From Bryobacteraceae bacterium (GTDB taxonomy: Bacteria; Acidobacteriota; Terriglobia; Bryobacterales; Bryobacteraceae), in assembly GCA_025980665.1 (NCBI GenBank), contig JAICXC010000036.1:1-41547 (forward strand): DNA of 41,547 nucleotides. Reading direction: 5' to 3'. The position numbers and the translations under genes were made by a program. The notes below the pieces were generated by a model. It made no database searches. It had not been told where the DNA came from and was given only the letters and a program-made list of their open reading frames with translations. Shown here one piece after another: positions 1 to 8,320 of this stretch; the first letter of the stretch is position 1; the number at the start of each line of letters is the position of its first letter.

Positions 1-185
1 GCCGCATGCCAGATGCTTACTAAGTCCTGGGAACGGGGAAAGGGCAGGGGCTTGATCAGGACCCCATTGACCACGCTGAAGATAGCGGTATTCGCGCCGA
101 TGCCCAGCGCCAGAGTCACCAGCGCAATGGCGGTAAACGTTGGGGCCATTCCGAACCGGCGGACGGCGTGTTTCAGGACGTTCAT
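1..185 (-). CDS. ABC transporter permease, ADOP/MacB-type, N-terminal fragment
   Basis: Only the first 61 codons lie in the window; the gene runs off the left edge. It starts at an ATG (complement of 183-185) and reads MNVLKHAVRRFGMAPTF, then a hydrophobic stretch containing TLALGIGANTAIFSVV and KPLPFP. That is the characteristic first membrane segment of the acidobacterial duplicated orphan permease (ADOP) family, MacB/FtsX-like permeases encoded without a dedicated ATPase. Members of this family sit in the inner membrane and usually carry two MacB-periplasmic-core plus FtsX units; neither can be checked here because the rest is missing. The substrate is unknown. It is divergent from the PilZ gene. 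Confidence is high for the family and low for any role. Confidence 0.85.
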   Translation of the reverse strand, partial: MNVLKHAVRRFGMAPTFTAIALVTLALGIGANTAIFSVVNGVLIKPLPFPRSQDLVSIWHA

Positions 186-296
186 GGATAATATTACGAT
201 GCAGATCGCCTGGAGTGTGCAAAAATCTTTTGCCTAGGCGGCCTGGAGACCTGCCCTACTAAAGTGGTCCACGGCATCCACCGATGATCTGGTTCA

Positions 297-635
297 GTGG
301 ATCGCCGCTTACATAACCGCGCACTGGCCGATCTGGACGTGGAAGTGTTACGGTTCAGGAAACAGGATCAGTTTGTTTCCGGCAGACTCGAAGACATTTC
401 GGAATCGGGTCTGTGCCTCATCCTGCCGTGCGAACTGGTGCGGGACGAATTGGTCCGGCTGGAAGCGGCCGATTGCACGCTGTTCGGTCATGTGGTCTAC
501 TGCACGTGGCAGCGGAACGCGTTTCGGACGGGCGTCGAGATCGAGCGGGTGTTGCTGGGAAATACGGACCTCGCCGAGCTGCTGCGGAAGACGCTGCAGG
601 ACACCATGCCCTGGGCCACGTTGTCGACCAGCTAA
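297..635 (+). CDS. PilZ domain protein (probable c-di-GMP receptor)
   Basis: A 112-residue single-domain protein. An N-terminal RLHNR (RxxxR, residues 4-8) is followed about 25 residues later by DISESG (D/NxSxxG). These are the two halves of the c-di-GMP binding signature of PilZ domains, and the rest has the expected beta-barrel pattern. There is no membrane segment, so it is probably a cytoplasmic effector. The start is a GTG at 297; an upstream ATG at 284 is out of frame. The target is not evident from the neighbours. An HD-GYP phosphodiesterase that would degrade the same ligand lies at 21.9-23.6 kb. Binding of c-di-GMP is inferred from the motifs. Confidence 0.8.
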   Translation: MDRRLHNRALADLDVEVLRFRKQDQFVSGRLEDISESGLCLILPCELVRDELVRLEAADCTLFGHVVYCTWQRNAFRTGVEIERVLLGNTDLAELLRKTLQDTMPWATLSTS

Positions 636-642
636 GCTCCTG

Positions 643-671
643 TTAAAGTTCTGGCACGCCAGTGGTAGAAT
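643..671 (+). promoter_or_regulatory. Candidate sigma70-type promoter before the DciA-like gene
   Basis: TTAAAG (643-648), 17 bases, then TAGAAT (666-671) in the short gap between the PilZ stop and the start at 703. The -10 is good and the -35 is weak. This is pattern-based only. Confidence 0.3.
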
Positions 672-702
672 CGGATTCTCCCCCAATAGTCTGGAATCAA
701 CT

Positions 703-1092
703 ATGGAACGTGCCGGGAGTCTCATCGGAAAACTGAAGATGTCGCCGGAGATGGCCGATCCGGAAACTCGGGCGCGGGCGGCATGGGCTCTGGCGGCGGG
801 AAAAAAGATCGCCACGCATACGCTGGCCGCGGCGCTGGTGCGGGGAACACTGGTGGTAGAAGTGGAAGACATGGTCTGGCAGAAACAGCTCAATACCCTG
901 CGCCATTTCCTGCTGCGTAACCTTAAAGAAGCACTGGGCGGGGATCTGGTCAAGGAAATCGATTTCCGGCCGATGCCTCGCCGGCGAAAACCGCAGCGTG
1001 CGGAGTCGGCCCGCCGTATGGACTCCAGTGGCATCCAAGATCCCGTGATGGCGATGCTGTATCGGCAGTCTAAGAAGGCCGGAACGGCTTGA
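703..1092 (+). CDS. DUF721/DciA-like protein
   Basis: A 129-residue protein with the DUF721 pattern: a helical N-terminus, then LVVEVEDMVWQKQL (about residues 50-63), where a hydrophobic strand leads into the conserved W-x-x-x-L element (W59), followed by helix LRHFLLRNL. DUF721 includes DciA, the loader or operator of the replicative helicase DnaB in bacteria lacking DnaC. The C-terminus is basic (RPMPRRRKPQR), which fits nucleic-acid contact. The frame is open upstream to 373, but the ATG at 703 aligns with the family start and lies after the PilZ gene ends. The family is diverse, so a helicase-loading role is likely rather than certain. Confidence 0.7.
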   Translation: MERAGSLIGKLKMSPEMADPETRARAAWALAAGKKIATHTLAAALVRGTLVVEVEDMVWQKQLNTLRHFLLRNLKEALGGDLVKEIDFRPMPRRRKPQRAESARRMDSSGIQDPVMAMLYRQSKKAGTA

Positions 1093-1180
1093 GAAAACGG
1101 GGACAGCCTCCGATTTCGAAGAACGATTTCTGCGCGGTCCGCGATGGAGCGCCGAAATCGGCTGGCTGTCCCCATTTTTC
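1093..1180. repeat. Long imperfect inverted repeat (REP-like) between dciA-like gene and gatC
   Basis: The left arm, about 1093-1119, reads gaaaacggggacagcctc and ends gatttcg. The right arm, 1153-1180, begins cgaaatcgg and ends ggctgtccccatttttc. The arms pair over roughly 25 positions with a few mismatches around a 33-nt loop. The GGGGACAGCC...GGCTGTCCCC core is the type of terminal hairpin seen in REP/IS200-like mobile repeats. The right arm ends in a T-rich run, so it may also terminate transcription from the upstream gene. No other copy was noticed in this window. Confidence 0.65.
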
Positions 1181-1194
1181 GATATAAGGAAATA

Positions 1195-1494
1195 ATGAAG
1201 ATCGCGGAACAGGAAGTCCGGCGCGTAGCGGAGCTGGCGAACCTCGCCCTCACGGAGGACGAAATCGTCCGCATGACTCAGGACATGGACGGGATCCTCA
1301 CCCACATCGACAAGCTGAGCGAGCTGGATACGACCAACGTGGAGCCGATGTCGCAGGTCCTCTATGACGCCGAAGAAACCGCGACGCTGCGGGCGGACGT
1401 CGAACGCAAGCCGCTGGGGAATGCCGATGCGTTGGCCAACGCTCCTGTGTCGGGACAGGGCTACTTCAAAGTGCCTTTGGTGATTGAGAAGTGA
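1195..1494 (+). CDS. gatC: Asp-tRNA(Asn)/Glu-tRNA(Gln) amidotransferase subunit C
   Basis: A 99-residue protein with the GatC pattern: EQEVRRVAELANLALTEDE near the N-terminus, then ILTHIDKLSELDTTNVEPM and the late LRADV. GatC is the small stabilising belt of the GatCAB complex that amidates mischarged Glu-tRNA(Gln) or Asp-tRNA(Asn). The ATG at 1195 is chosen because aagga precedes it, the length fits the family, and an upstream ATG at 1144 lies inside the inverted-repeat hairpin. Its stop overlaps the start of gatA (GTGA), which implies translational coupling. Confidence 0.96.
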   Translation: MKIAEQEVRRVAELANLALTEDEIVRMTQDMDGILTHIDKLSELDTTNVEPMSQVLYDAEETATLRADVERKPLGNADALANAPVSGQGYFKVPLVIEK

Positions 1495-2903
1495 CGATTG
1501 ATTCGATCCGCACCGAACTACTCGAAAAAAAACGCAGCGCCGAGGAGATCGCGCGCGAGGCTCTCGAGTTCGCTGAAGCTGAGAACCCCAAGACCAACGC
1601 TTATCTAACGTTCGCACCCGAAAGGGCGCTAGCCGCGGCGCGCGCCGTGGATCAGAAGATCGCCGCCGGCGAAGATCCTGGACCCCTGGCGGGAGTGCCA
1701 ATCGCCATCAAGGACGTGATTCTTACGCGCGGTCTGCGCACCACCTGCGCATCGCGCATGCTGGAGACCTACATCCCTCCCTATGACGCAACCGCTGTCA
1801 TCCGCATCGAGCAAGCGGGCGGGGTGATCATTGGCAAAACCAATTGCGACGAGTTCGCCATGGGATCGTCCAATGAAAATTCTGCGTTTGGGCCGGTGAG
1901 GAATCCTGTGGCCCTAGACCGTGTCCCAGGTGGGTCGTCGGGCGGATCCGCGGCAGTCATCGCGCAGGGGACCGCCGTGCTGTCGCTGGGATCGGATACG
2001 GGCGGATCGATCCGACAGCCGGCATCGTTCTGCGGCGTGACCGGCGTAACGCCTACCTATGGACGTGTTTCGCGCTACGGGCTGACGGCATTCGCCAGTT
2101 CGCTCGATCACATCGGCCCGTTTTCGCGGACGGTACGGGATTCCGCGCGGCTTTTACAAGTTATGGCCGGGCGCGATGAAATGGATTCTACTTCGGCCGT
2201 CGCGCCGGTTCCGGATTACGTAGCGGCGCTCGATGGAAACATCCGCGGCATGAAGATCGGCATTCCGAAAGAGTTTTTCGACGGCCTCGCGAGCGATACT
2301 GGCGACGTAATTCAAGCCGCGATCCAGACGCTCCAGAAGCTGGGATGCGAGATCCGCGAGATCCGGCTGCCGCACACATCCTACGCGGTGGGGTGCTACT
2401 ACATCATCTGCACGGCCGAAGCCAGCTCGAATCTGGCGCGCTATGACGGCGTGCGTTATACCAGAAGGTCCGCGGCCGCAGGCAGTTTACAAGAGATGTA
2501 TCGCAAGACGCGCGATGAAGGGTTCGGAGCGGAATGCAAGCGTCGAATCATGCTCGGCACCTACGTCCTGAGCGCCGGCTATTACGACGCTTATTATCTG
2601 AAGGCGCAAAAAGTTCGGGCTCTCGTGGCGCGCGACTACGCGCAGGCGTTTGAGCAGGTGGATGCGATCGTAGGCCCGGTGTCGCCGCACCCTGCGTTCA
2701 AGCTGGGCGAGAAGGTTGACGATCCGACCTCTATGTATCTCTCGGATATTTACACCGTCACAGGTGACTTGGCGGGGATTCCCTGCATGAGCGTGCCTGG
2801 CGGTAAGACCCCGGATGGTTTGCCGGTGGGTTTGCAGGTCCTGGCTAATCACTTTAACGAGACAACCATGTTTCGTGTAGCGGATGCCTTTGAGCGCGCG
2901 TAA
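1491..2903 (+). CDS. gatA: Asp-tRNA(Asn)/Glu-tRNA(Gln) amidotransferase subunit A
   Basis: A 470-residue amidase-signature enzyme. It releases ammonia from glutamine for transamidation of mischarged tRNA. The Ser-cisSer-Lys triad is visible: K74 (in AIKD), S149 in the PGGSSGGSAA loop, and nucleophile S173 in DTGGSIRQPA. The spacing 74-149-173 matches characterised GatA proteins. The GTG start overlaps the gatC stop by 4 nt. gatB is not in the window; split gatCA and gatB loci are common. No terminator is visible before sodA 45 bp downstream. Confidence 0.97.
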   Translation: MTIDSIRTELLEKKRSAEEIAREALEFAEAENPKTNAYLTFAPERALAAARAVDQKIAAGEDPGPLAGVPIAIKDVILTRGLRTTCASRMLETYIPPYDATAVIRIEQAGGVIIGKTNCDEFAMGSSNENSAFGPVRNPVALDRVPGGSSGGSAAVIAQGTAVLSLGSDTGGSIRQPASFCGVTGVTPTYGRVSRYGLTAFASSLDHIGPFSRTVRDSARLLQVMAGRDEMDSTSAVAPVPDYVAALDGNIRGMKIGIPKEFFDGLASDTGDVIQAAIQTLQKLGCEIREIRLPHTSYAVGCYYIICTAEASSNLARYDGVRYTRRSAAAGSLQEMYRKTRDEGFGAECKRRIMLGTYVLSAGYYDAYYLKAQKVRALVARDYAQAFEQVDAIVGPVSPHPAFKLGEKVDDPTSMYLSDIYTVTGDLAGIPCMSVPGGKTPDGLPVGLQVLANHFNETTMFRVADAFERA

Positions 2904-2948
2904 CGTTCTGCCCAAACAGGTGTCTATAAACTGAGCGAGAATCAGACT

Positions 2949-3560
2949 ATGCCCTTTACACTTCCTGCATTGCCCTATGCTCCCGACGCACTCGAACCGC
3001 ATATCGACAAGATGACCATGGAGATTCATCACGGCAAGCACCACAACGCCTACGTAACGAATCTCAACAAGGCTTTGGAATCGGCGCCTGGCTTGGCGTC
3101 GAAGAGTATCGAGGAGTTGTTGGCCAACAACTGCGCGATTGTGCCGGAAAATATTCGCACCGCGGTTCGCAACAACGGCGGCGGGCACTGGAACCATAGT
3201 ATGTTTTGGCAGATCATGGGCCCGGGCAAAGGCGGCGTGCCTGTCGGTAATCTGGCCTCGGCGATCAACGGAGCATTCGGCTCCTTCGATACCTTCAAAG
3301 AAAAACTTTCGGCCGCCGGCGCCGCGCGTTTCGGATCGGGCTGGGCTTGGCTGATCAAGACTGCAGCGGGTGTCGAGATCACATCTACACCTAATCAAGA
3401 CAATCCTTTGATGGAAGGCAAGCACGCAGTGCTCGGCGTCGATGTGTGGGAGCATGCCTACTACTTGAAGTACCAGAATCGCCGGCCGGAGTACTTAGCG
3501 GCTTGGTGGAACGTCGTCAACTGGCAGGAAGCCGAGAAGCTCTTCAACGCCGGAAAGTAA
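2949..3560 (+). CDS. sodA: Superoxide dismutase, Fe/Mn family
   Basis: A 203-residue Fe/Mn superoxide dismutase, which disproportionates superoxide to O2 and H2O2. The metal ligands are H27 (EIHHGKHH), H83 ([10 protein letters not shown]), D165 and H169 (DVWEHAYY). The GGG before HWNHS and the NQDNP near residues 149-153 place a glutamine in the position typical of manganese enzymes, so Mn or cambialistic use is favoured over strict Fe. There is no signal peptide, so it is cytoplasmic. Translation starts at the ATG at 2949. A hairpin follows the stop codon. Confidence 0.96.
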   Translation: MPFTLPALPYAPDALEPHIDKMTMEIHHGKHHNAYVTNLNKALESAPGLASKSIEELLANNCAIVPENIRTAVRNNGGGHWNHSMFWQIMGPGKGGVPVGNLASAINGAFGSFDTFKEKLSAAGAARFGSGWAWLIKTAAGVEITSTPNQDNPLMEGKHAVLGVDVWEHAYYLKYQNRRPEYLAAWWNVVNWQEAEKLFNAGK

Positions 3561-3565
3561 GGCCC

Positions 3566-3588
3566 GCACACGCGTAAGGCGTGTGTGC
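3566..3588 (+). terminator. Terminator-like hairpin after sodA
   Basis: cacacgc (67-73 of this block) pairs perfectly with gcgtgtg (79-85) around a 5-nt loop, directly after the sodA stop at 3560. There is no T-tract, so a classic intrinsic terminator is uncertain. The hairpin lies between sodA and the next start at 3620. Confidence 0.4.
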
Positions 3589-3619
3589 CCTGGTGTATAC
3601 TTGCACGAAAGTTTTCATC

Positions 3620-5527
3620 ATGCGCACACGTCTTACTCTCGCGGCCGTGATCGCCGCAGCGGTAGTTCTGATTGCCGCAGACGAACCCAATTTCAGCACG
3701 TGGGACTCCAACGGCGGCGGCGCCGATCATTCGCAATACTCCTCGCTCAAGCAGATCAATAAGAACAACGTTAAGCAGCTCCAGGTTGCCTGGATGTACG
3801 AATCCGGCAATAATCCCACATTTAATCCAGTGGTCGTCGACGGGACGATGTATGTCGGGGCTCAGAACGCCATCGTCGCTCTGGACGCGGCCACTGGAAA
3901 GGAAATCTGGAAGCATCAGGGTGGCGGAGCGGCTCGCGGCATCAACTACTGGGAAAGTAAGGATCGCAAGGATCGTCGTCTGCTGTTCGCCAATGCCGGC
4001 GCGATCACCGCAATCGACGCCACCACCGGCGAAACAATCATGTCGTTCGGCGATAACGGCCGCACCGACCTGAAGAATGGTCTCGACCGCGAGATCCGCC
4101 AAGTGTCGAGCAGCGATCCAGGGCATATTTTCGAAAACACCATTTTCATGTCGCTGATGCCCGCCAATGAGGGTGACAATTATCTGGCCACGCCCGGTGA
4201 CGTCCACGCGTATGACGTGATCACCGGCAAACTCAAATGGATCTTTCACAGTGTTCCGCATCCCGGTGAATTCGGCTACGAGACCTGGCCGGCGGACGCC
4301 TGGAAGACTTCCGGAGGCGTGCATAACTGGAATGAGATGGCCGTGGATCAGAAGCGCGGCATCGTCTTTATTCCGTTCGGAACGGCCCGCTACGATTTCT
4401 ACGGTCCCGACCGCCATGGTCAGGACTTATTCGGCAACAGCATCGTGGCGCTAGACGCTCGTACCGGCAAGCGATTATGGCATTTCCAGACGGTCCATCA
4501 CGATCTCTGGGATTATGATCTTCCCACCGCACCGAAACTACTGACAGTGAAACACGATGGCAAGAATGTGGATGTAGTCGCGCAGCCCACCAAGCAAGGT
4601 TTCCTCTTTGTCTTCGAGCGCGAAACCGGCAAGCCGCTGTGGCCGATTGAGGAACGTCCGGTTCCCAAATCTGACGTGCCCGGCGAGGAATCGTGGCCTA
4701 CGCAACCCTTTCCTACAAAGCCTCCGGCTTTCGCGAGACAATCCTTCACCGAGAAGGACATCAATCCGTATATCTCCGATGAGGAGAAAGCTAAAGTGCG
4801 CGAGATGCTGCAAACCTGGCGCAACGAGGGCCTATTCACGCCTCCGAGCCTGAAGGGCACCGTGGAGATGCCTGGCAACAACGGCGGCGCGAATTGGGGT
4901 AGCTCAGGTGTGGATCCCACCAAAGGGATGATCTACATCGTCTCGAAGGAGTTGCCGATGGGGCTGACGCTTCGGCTCCCGGGACCTCCGCGCGCTGGAC
5001 GCGGGGGTAAAGGCGCTCCCGATGGTAAGCCGTTACCTCCGCCTCCGCCGCCACCCCAACATGAGTTCACGCCCTACAATGCTCCTTACGATTTCATGAT
5101 GCAGGCGAGCAACGGGCTTTCCGCCATCGGACCGCCTTGGTCGCAGCTCACCGCCATCGATCTGAATACGGGCACCATCAAGTGGCAGGTTCCAAACGGC
5201 GGAGTCGTCGGCGTGCCGCAAGATCCGCCGACGGGCGCACACTTTCCGCGTGGAGGAGTCGTCGTGACGGGCGGTGGTGTGATCTTCGTCGCAACTTCCT
5301 CGGACCGAAAGTTCCGCGCCTACAATCAGGATAACGGCAATGTGATCTGGGAATACAGTCTGCCGGCGGGCTCCGACGGCGTGCCGGCAGTGTATCAGGT
5401 TGGTGGCCGCGAGTACGTTGTGATTCCGGTTGGCGGGGCAGGGCAGACTCCCCCGCGGGCCGCGAGCGCGAAGGAACTACCGCCGGGTCCAGGCGGATAC
5501 TTGGCGTTCGCACTGCCGAAGAATTAG
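3620..5527 (+). CDS. Secreted PQQ-dependent dehydrogenase (quinoprotein)
   Basis: A 635-residue periplasmic quinoprotein. Residues 1-20 form a signal peptide (LTLAAVIAAAVVLIAA, cleaved before DEP). The rest is an eight-bladed propeller of PQQ-enzyme repeats, seen in ALDAATGKEIW, AIDATTGE, AYDVITGKLKW, ALDARTGKRLW, AIDLNTGTIKW and AYNQDNGNVIW. HHDLWDYDLP is typical of glucose/polyol-type PQQ dehydrogenases. There is no CxxCH haem motif, so electrons must pass to a separate acceptor. A proline-rich insert (PLPPPPPPPP, about residues 473-482) interrupts the propeller and is unusual. The ATG at 3620 is preferred over an upstream in-frame GTG at 3581, which lies inside the sodA hairpin. The substrate is unknown. 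Confidence 0.9.
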   Translation: MRTRLTLAAVIAAAVVLIAADEPNFSTWDSNGGGADHSQYSSLKQINKNNVKQLQVAWMYESGNNPTFNPVVVDGTMYVGAQNAIVALDAATGKEIWKHQGGGAARGINYWESKDRKDRRLLFANAGAITAIDATTGETIMSFGDNGRTDLKNGLDREIRQVSSSDPGHIFENTIFMSLMPANEGDNYLATPGDVHAYDVITGKLKWIFHSVPHPGEFGYETWPADAWKTSGGVHNWNEMAVDQKRGIVFIPFGTARYDFYGPDRHGQDLFGNSIVALDARTGKRLWHFQTVHHDLWDYDLPTAPKLLTVKHDGKNVDVVAQPTKQGFLFVFERETGKPLWPIEERPVPKSDVPGEESWPTQPFPTKPPAFARQSFTEKDINPYISDEEKAKVREMLQTWRNEGLFTPPSLKGTVEMPGNNGGANWGSSGVDPTKGMIYIVSKELPMGLTLRLPGPPRAGRGGKGAPDGKPLPPPPPPPQHEFTPYNAPYDFMMQASNGLSAIGPPWSQLTAIDLNTGTIKWQVPNGGVVGVPQDPPTGAHFPRGGVVVTGGGVIFVATSSDRKFRAYNQDNGNVIWEYSLPAGSDGVPAVYQVGGREYVVIPVGGAGQTPPRAASAKELPPGPGGYLAFALPKN

Positions 5528-6314
5528 CAGCTGGTGAATGCTCGCAGCTACTTCGACGGAAGGAATTTCTGTATCGCACGGATCTCCGGCCGAGGAAAGC
5601 GCGAGGCTTCAGATTTCACCCGATATCGCAGGCGATATGGTTATCGGCCCCTAAGTCAGCGGACTCTCAACAATGGGATATCACCGCCAAGTGCCAAGCA
5701 CGGGCGAAGGCGCTCCCAATGTTGTCGGCGGGCGATCGCTACCACCACCCGCCAGCATCGGGTTGGAGATGCTGCGCGATTTATTGTTGGATCACGCCAT
5801 TCACCAACATATAGACCATGATCGGCTGTAAGAACACGACATGGTCGAGTTGGCGTAGAATTTGCAGCCAAAATGGCCGGCGCCTATATTTATCATCCGA
5901 TACTTGATGCCGCCGGTCTTCAGGGGGCTGGGATTTTCTGATGGGCTGGACGCCCCGGGCCTTTTGCAAATGCGCCACGAGTCCGAACGCATCGGCTGGC
6001 GCGATACGCGATAATAGACGCATCCGATCAGCTTCATGCCACGGCTCCCCGTCCTCGCCGATGTAGATCGAACCGACCGGCGCGGAAAGTCCATCGGCTC
6101 TCCTGCATCGCTTGTTATTATTGAGCACGTCTTGTTCCATTGGACGCCGGGCGTCTGACCTTTCCCGGGGCATTATTAGCCAAATGACCACTAGCAGAGC
6201 CGATAGTTTGGCGCCCACTAATCTAGTAGCAACGTGACTCGGGGTGGCCTAATCCAACGGATGTTGGCACAAGCAGCGCATCCTTATATGCGTCACTTGG
6301 AGGAACAAGACACA
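5528..6314. other. 787-bp stretch without an intact gene
   Basis: No open frame here has a convincing domain on either strand. It holds a tight inverted repeat at 5623-5638 (ATATCGC, 2-nt gap, GCGATAT), a possible gene relic on the minus strand (listed separately), and the leader of the aconitase gene with a strong ribosome site (ggagg at 6299-6303). Confidence 0.6.
5781..6218 (-). pseudogene. Possible decayed TIGR03435-type gene
   Basis: Two overlapping minus-strand frames together resemble the start of a TIGR03435 protein. One frame begins with a signal-like MGAKLSALLVVIWLIM (6218) and later reads PIRKSQPPE and LQILRQLDHVVFLQPIMVYM. The other reads PSPLKTGGIKYRMINIGAG and HFGCKF. Joined by frameshifts they give the family order: FEVASIKPS-like segment, GRF segment, then LRxLI...AY.I..YxL. 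No single frame is intact and the C-terminal two-thirds is absent. The intact relative is at 38.5 kb. This is a tentative call by eye. Confidence 0.3.
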
Positions 6315-8255
6315 ATGGGATGGAATGTCGCGAAGAAATTGATTCACTCTCACCTTGCCGAAGGAGAAATGTTGCCTGGCAGGGAAATCGGCATTCGTAT
6401 TGACCAAACGCTGACTCAGGACGCTACCGGTACCCTTGTGATGCTGGAGCTAGAAGCAATGGGTTTGGATCGAGTGCGTACCGAGATCTCAGTTCAATAT
6501 GTGGATCACAATTTGATTCAAGAGGATTTCAAGAACGCCGATGACCATTTGTTCCTCAGGAGCGCTTGCCAGCGCTTCGGGGTCTGGTTTAGCCCCGCGG
6601 GTAACGGAGTTAGCCACCCGGTACATCAGGAGCGATTCGGGAAGCCCGGCAAGACCCTGCTGGGTTCGGACAGCCACACGCCGGCCGCTGGAGCGATTGG
6701 CATGCTGGCGATGGGCGCGGGCGGCCTTGAAGTGGCGCTGGCGATGGCCGGCCAGCCGTTCCACGTCAAGATGCCGAGAATTTGGGGCGTCAACTTAGTC
6801 GGCACGATGCCTGATTGGGTCAGTGCGAAGGATGTGATTCTTGAAATGCTGCGTCGGCACAATGTGAGCGGTGGTATTGGCTGTGTGATTGAATACCACG
6901 GACCAGGCCTCGCCGCGCTCTCCGCGATGGATCGTCACGTGATCGCCAATATGGGAGCAGAGCTCGGCGCCACCGCTACGGTATTTCCCTCAGACGAAGA
7001 AGTGCGCCGTTTTTTGAAATCGCAGCAGCGTGAAACAGACTGGGCCGAACTGGTCGCTGACCCGGACGCCGACTATGACATAGAGGAAGAGATTGACTTG
7101 GCACGGCTTGAGCCATTGATCGCCCAGCCGTCGAGTCCGGGGAATGTTGTTCCCGTGCGTGAAGTAGCGGGCCGACCGATCTATCAAGCATATGTGGGTT
7201 CCTCCGCCAACCCTGGTTATCGCGATTTCGCGGTCGTGGCCGAAATAGTCAAGGGTAGACGAGTTCAGGATCGGGTCTCCTTCGATGTCAATCCAACCTC
7301 CCGGCAGATTCTGGAGAATCTCGTTCGTGATGGCCACTTGCTCAGCCTGATCCACGCGGGCGCGCGCATCCATCAAACAGGTTGCAACGGTTGCATCGGA
7401 ATGGGCCAAGCCCCAGCCACGGAGAAAATTAGCTTGCGCACGGTTCCCCGTAATTTCCCAGGCCGTTCCGGTACGCGCGAGGACAAAGTGTACTTGGTAA
7501 GCCCGGAGACGGCAGCGGCATCGGCGCTTACGGGCGTAATCACAGATCCTCGTAATCTGGATATGCCGTATCCACGTATCGCCGACACGGACCAGCCTAT
7601 TCTTAATCGTCAGATGCTGGTTGCTCCGTTGCCGATCGAGGAAGCGCGCAATTCAAAGCTGGAAAAGGGACCTAACATCGCTTCGCTTCCGGAATTTGAA
7701 GCGCTACCCGACGAGCTTCAACTGACCGTACTTCTAAAAGTGGGCGACAACATTTCTACGGATGAGATCATGCCGGCGGGAGCCCGGGTGTTGCCGTTCC
7801 GCAGCAATATCCCGAAGATTGCCGAATTTGCCTTCGATATCATAGACCGAACCTATTGGCAACGAGCCAAAGCTTTGGCTGGGACCGACGGACATGCCGT
7901 CGTGGGAGGCAGTAATTATGGGCAGGGATCCAGTCGCGAGCATGCCGCGTTAGCGCCTCGTTACCTGGGCCTCCGTGTCGTTCTGGCCAAAGGGTTTGCC
8001 CGGATCCACGGCCAGAACTTGGTGAATTTCGGAATCCTACCGCTTGAATTCGTCGATCCAGCAGAGTACGACGAACTTGCGAGCGGGGATATTCTAGTTT
8101 TAAAGGATCTCCGTGAAAAACTACCTCACGGTCGCATCTTGATCGAAAATCGTAGTCGAAAGCACACATTTGAGAGCCGCCATGATCTTTCTCCGCGACA
8201 AGTCCATGTGGTGCTGGTAGGCGGCCTGATTAATTGGGCTAAGCAGCGGCTGTAG
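6315..8255 (+). CDS. Aconitate hydratase, short bacterial type
   Basis: A 646-residue aconitase, which isomerises citrate and isocitrate in the TCA cycle. The N-terminus (VAKKLIHSHLAEGEM, RIDQTLTQDATGT), the LGSDSHTPAAGA loop, and the C-terminal swivel domain (DNISTDEIMPAG, GGSNYGQGSSREHAAL) are all present. Cluster cysteines C357 and C360 lie in TGCNGCIG. The third canonical Cys, in GSCTNSSY of most aconitases, is replaced: the site reads GSSANPGY with S297. Either this subfamily uses another ligand or the cluster is altered. Start 6315 is chosen because ggagg lies 11 nt upstream and the family begins there; a GTG at 6234 would add 27 unsupported residues. The Rieske/FAD gene follows by 65 bp. 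Confidence 0.9.
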   Translation: MGWNVAKKLIHSHLAEGEMLPGREIGIRIDQTLTQDATGTLVMLELEAMGLDRVRTEISVQYVDHNLIQEDFKNADDHLFLRSACQRFGVWFSPAGNGVSHPVHQERFGKPGKTLLGSDSHTPAAGAIGMLAMGAGGLEVALAMAGQPFHVKMPRIWGVNLVGTMPDWVSAKDVILEMLRRHNVSGGIGCVIEYHGPGLAALSAMDRHVIANMGAELGATATVFPSDEEVRRFLKSQQRETDWAELVADPDADYDIEEEIDLARLEPLIAQPSSPGNVVPVREVAGRPIYQAYVGSSANPGYRDFAVVAEIVKGRRVQDRVSFDVNPTSRQILENLVRDGHLLSLIHAGARIHQTGCNGCIGMGQAPATEKISLRTVPRNFPGRSGTREDKVYLVSPETAAASALTGVITDPRNLDMPYPRIADTDQPILNRQMLVAPLPIEEARNSKLEKGPNIASLPEFEALPDELQLTVLLKVGDNISTDEIMPAGARVLPFRSNIPKIAEFAFDIIDRTYWQRAKALAGTDGHAVVGGSNYGQGSSREHAALAPRYLGLRVVLAKGFARIHGQNLVNFGILPLEFVDPAEYDELASGDILVLKDLREKLPHGRILIENRSRKHTFESRHDLSPRQVHVVLVGGLINWAKQRL

Positions 8256-8274
8256 TTCGCCGATGCCACTGTCC

Positions 8275-8286
8275 CACTCGCGAGTG
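8275..8286. promoter_or_regulatory. Perfect 12-bp palindrome upstream of the Rieske/FAD gene
   Basis: CACTCGCGAGTG reads the same on both strands and lies 35 bp before the GTG start at 8321, in the 65-bp gap after aconitase. The position suits an operator. No regulator is identified. Confidence 0.3.
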
Positions 8287-8320
8287 TTAAAGGTGTGCTG
8301 GTATAGAGAGGGGCCTTAGA

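Noticed and set aside
1144..1194. Upstream ATG as a longer start for gatC
   Set aside because: It lies in the inverted-repeat hairpin, adds 17 residues not in the family and lacks a ribosome site; aagga precedes 1195.
348..1274. Long minus-strand frame opposite the PilZ and DciA-like genes
   Set aside because: It is a shadow of the plus-strand genes, is arginine- and serine-rich in the typical antisense way, and matches no family.
6234..6314. N-terminal extension of the aconitase
   Set aside because: The extra 27 residues do not match the family, and ggagg sits correctly before the ATG at 6315.
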